Shown in pieces: positions 14,292 through 15,963 of a stretch of DNA of 15,963 nucleotides. The translations under genes were made by a program, and so were the position numbers. The DNA comes from Planctomycetaceae bacterium (lineage in GTDB: Bacteria; Planctomycetota; Planctomycetia; Pirellulales; Pirellulaceae). Location: contig DMPQ01000353.1 in assembly GCA_003455945.1 (NCBI GenBank), forward strand, positions 164 through 16,126, written 5' to 3'. Each line of letters starts with the position of its first letter. The first letter of the stretch is position 1. A model generated the notes under the pieces. It was not told where the DNA came from. It worked only from the letters and a program-made list of their open reading frames with translations, and did not search any database.

Positions 14292-14326
14292 GTGCGGCGC
14301 GGTGTGGTGCGGTGCAGCGCGGTGCA
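14292..14326. repeat. Degenerate pentanucleotide repeat, consensus GTGCG
   Basis: Seven consecutive five-base units can be read: GTGCG, GCGCG, GTGTG, GTGCG, GTGCA, GCGCG, GTGCA. The array begins five bases beyond the stop codon (TAG, 14332-14334) of the GlsB-like gene, on its 3' side. It looks like an aged microsatellite. No coding frame uses it convincingly. Confidence 0.7.
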
Positions 14327-14331
14327 GCAAC

Positions 14332-14715
14332 CTAATCGTCGAGCTGCGCTTCGTTGATGCGCCGACGCTGGCGAGCCCGGGCGCGGGCCCGCACCACTTC
14401 AGGCTGCCCGCCGGTCTCCCCTTCGGTGAACCAGTAGCCGCCGAGCACCTTGTAGAAGGCGAGAATCAGGAACGCGCCGCCGGTTCCGACCGAGAAGCCG
14501 AGAATGCTGATCGGAGAGACCTCGACCGCCGGGTAGAAGAACTTCAGGAGCGAGCAGCCGATCACCGTTCCGGTCACCCCCATCAGCAAGGTCGCCACCG
14601 CCCCTCCAGGGTCGCGCCCCGGCATGATCGCCTTGGCGGCCAAGCCGACGACCGTTCCGAAGCCGATCCACATGAAGCCGAGCTTCGCTGCGTTCTCCAG
14701 ATCATCGAGTTGCAT
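14332..14715 (-). CDS. GlsB/YeaQ/YmgE-type (transglycosylase-associated) membrane protein
   Basis: This 127-aa protein has three hydrophobic segments (about residues 11-30, 39-60 and 69-92) and the family's signature after the first one: GLAAKAIMPGRDPGG, followed by AVATLLMGVTGTVIGCSL. Members are small inner-membrane proteins of about 80-90 aa, often induced by stress. Their biochemical role is not established, and the 'transglycosylase-associated' name is historical. This copy carries an unusual C-terminal extension of about 30 residues that is strongly basic (VRARARARQRRR) and presumably cytoplasmic. The start ATG (14713-14715) has GGAG five bases upstream. A much longer open frame running to 15867 on this strand is an artefact opposite the next gene. 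It is divergent from that gene across 318 bases. Confidence 0.9.
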   Translation of the reverse strand: MQLDDLENAAKLGFMWIGFGTVVGLAAKAIMPGRDPGGAVATLLMGVTGTVIGCSLLKFFYPAVEVSPISILGFSVGTGGAFLILAFYKVLGGYWFTEGETGGQPEVVRARARARQRRRINEAQLDD

Positions 14716-15033
14716 GGTCGGTGACTCCGACGGGAGCGCAGTGGGGGCGCGGCGGGACGCGGGTCCGGAGATCGTATCGACCGACTCGTTTTCGGGCTTG
14801 ATCACCCCCGCCCATCCGAGGCGAAGTCGCCGGAATGCCAGCACTCCGGATGCTGTCATCCCCGGCGAATCGGCGAGCGAAGTTGAACCGTTTCTCGACG
14901 ATCTTGTGCGGCGCTGTCCCGTCGTGACCGAAGGTGTCGCTGGAATGTTCGGCCGCGGGTTCTTCGACCGACTTCTCGAACGGTCCTCTTCGCGGCGAGA
15001 CACGACGCATTGCAAGGGAAGGGGGGTGAGGCG
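14716..15033. other. Divergent intergenic region with a two-tier hairpin
   Basis: No gene is seen here. It must contain the promoters of the GlsB-like gene (-) and the His/Gly-rich protein gene (+), but no clear -35/-10 pair can be named. One structured element stands out at 14828-14867. An outer stem (14828-14833 with 14862-14867) and an inner stem (14839-14843 with 14851-14855) are separated by an internal loop of 5 and 6 bases. It may be an operator or a leader structure. Confidence 0.35.
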
Positions 15034-15933
15034 ATGAATGCCCGCCACATGCTGACTCTGGGAGTGACTCTGCTTGCGGGACTGCTGGGCGCGGGATCGG
15101 CTCGGGCCAATCACCAGCTGGTCGCCTCGACCGCTCACCGTCTGGAACAGGAAGCGATCGGTTTCGCTCGCGACGCCGACCGCGTCTTCGCTCACTCGCG
15201 CCTGACGAGCGACATCGTCGGAGCGGCGTGCGTGGTGTCGGATCGAGCGGCCGAGCTCGAGGCAAGGGCGCGGACCAACTGCGGCTGTGCCGATCTGCGG
15301 CGCGAGCTGCGGGGCATCGAGCAGGGGATGTTCGACCTGATCGGAGTGATCGAGCAGGCGGAGCTGCGGGTGCTTCGCGGCTGGGATCCGCCACTGTGCG
15401 GCAACGTCGACGCGCTGCAGGCGCGACTGGAACGGATGGATCGGGCGCTGGTCGACCTGGCCGACCAGATCGATCGACTCGATCGTGCGGTCGTCATCGG
15501 CCGGCCTCCGGTTCACGTCATCGATCCGTACGGACCCGGTTTCGGCAGCGGCGGGCTTCACCACGGCTCGTCGTTCCCGGTCGGACCGTCGATCGGCTTC
15601 GGAGTCGGTTCGACCACCTTGCGGATCTCGCTCGGCGGCAACCAGAACTTCGGGCGACCGAACCCGACCTGTGACCCGCCGCGCCCCATCGGCTCGATCG
15701 GTCATGGACATCGCCATGGCCACGACGACCATCGAGTCGCTCCGCCGAGCGGGCGGAATGCTCCGGAGCCGCGGCGGATCGGATCGGGACGCCGAAGCGT
15801 CGAATCGATCTACTTCCCGGATCGAAACGGCAACGGGTCCAACGGCGGCAACCGAGGCGGTAACCACGGTGGACCGGGCGGCGGTAATGGTGGAGGACGC
15901 GGCGGTAACGGGAACGGCGGCCGCGGCCGCTGA
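15034..15933 (+). CDS. Secreted protein with His-rich and Gly/Asn-rich C-terminal segments
   Basis: I do not recognise the family of this 299-aa protein. It begins with a signal peptide (hydrophobic residues 6-21, cut after ARA at residue 25). A helical domain follows (about 27-155) with four Cys (in GAACVV, NCGCADL and PPLCGN) and a heptad-like stretch (ALQARLERMDRALVDLADQI) that could form a coiled coil. After it come a Pro/Gly-rich region, a metal-binding-like patch GHGHRHGHDDH (223-233) and a tail from about residue 266 made almost only of Gly, Asn and Arg. The start ATG at 15034 follows purine-rich AAGGGGGGTGAGG. A TTG at 15010 would add eight residues. The tail reads coherently in this frame and ends at TGA (15931-15933). 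Planctomycetes often carry such exported low-complexity proteins. An envelope role is inferred. Confidence 0.85.
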   Translation: MNARHMLTLGVTLLAGLLGAGSARANHQLVASTAHRLEQEAIGFARDADRVFAHSRLTSDIVGAACVVSDRAAELEARARTNCGCADLRRELRGIEQGMFDLIGVIEQAELRVLRGWDPPLCGNVDALQARLERMDRALVDLADQIDRLDRAVVIGRPPVHVIDPYGPGFGSGGLHHGSSFPVGPSIGFGVGSTTLRISLGGNQNFGRPNPTCDPPRPIGSIGHGHRHGHDDHRVAPPSGRNAPEPRRIGSGRRSVESIYFPDRNGNGSNGGNRGGNHGGPGGGNGGGRGGNGNGGRGR

Positions 15934-15963
15934 GTCGCCACGGACCCGCTGAGTCGCGCTGGA

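Noticed and set aside
14716..15867. Extension of the GlsB-like frame upstream to 15867 on the - strand (511 codons in total)
   Set aside because: The family starts at MQLDDLENAAK with a ribosome site. The upstream part is antisense to the secreted His/Gly-rich protein.
1..15963. tRNA, rRNA, insertion sequences, integrases or att sites
   Set aside because: Gaps were read for cloverleaf-like arms, CCA ends, transposase motifs and terminal inverted repeats. None was seen.

Overview
The window is GC-rich bacterial DNA. Its protein content points to a planctomycete (phylum Planctomycetota): two DUF1559 proteins, a short zinc-ribbon/transmembrane protein, an LTXXQ-like secreted helical protein, a secreted BNR sialidase-like protein, and several secreted or membrane proteins of no known function. 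The species cannot be told from sequence reading alone. The window looks like chromosomal core-plus-lineage DNA. I see no tRNA, rRNA, insertion sequence, integrase, CRISPR array, phage gene or toxin-antitoxin pair.

Layout. (1) 1-1289, + strand: the 3' end of thyA overlaps folA by an ATGA junction (thymidylate synthase makes the dihydrofolate that dihydrofolate reductase recycles). It is followed by a lone rplX (ribosomal protein L24) with its own -35-like element and a very good intrinsic terminator. (2) 1614-7538, + strand: a four-helix membrane protein of unknown function, then two tandem, same-sized (811 and 813 aa) exported proteins. Both have a long unknown N-terminal domain and a C-terminal DUF1559 domain. 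(3) 7539-7885: a gene-free, hairpin-rich stretch. (4) 7886-9058, + strand: a tight pair made of a small two-helix membrane protein and a zinc-ribbon/single-TM protein. (5) 9136-9818, - strand: a YjfB-like small putative motility protein and a DUF4404 protein. (6) 10067-12382, + strand: the LTXXQ-like helical protein and a secreted Asp-box sialidase-like protein. (7) 12410-14715, - strand: a TraB/GumN family protein, a TTG-started orphan protein and a GlsB/YeaQ-type membrane protein. (8) 15034-15933, + strand: a secreted protein with His-rich and Gly/Asn-rich C-terminal segments.

How the genes relate. Only thyA-folA is a clear functional unit (one-carbon/thymidylate metabolism), followed by the translation gene rplX. 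The rest is dominated by envelope or exported proteins: of the 14 genes after folA, ten have a signal peptide or membrane segments. Gene order suggests short transcription units (1-2 genes) on alternating strands rather than one large operon.

I did not find a convincing new multi-gene system. The observations most worth following are the tandem DUF1559 pair, which lacks the pilin-like N-terminus and carries Arg in place of His in the H-X9-DG motif; the stand-alone rplX with a degenerate zinc ribbon; three ACGATCGT palindromes spaced exactly 17 bp apart between the two DUF1559 genes; the hairpin-rich gap at 7.6-7.8 kb; and a marked excess of GATC/CGATCG throughout, including in non-coding DNA.
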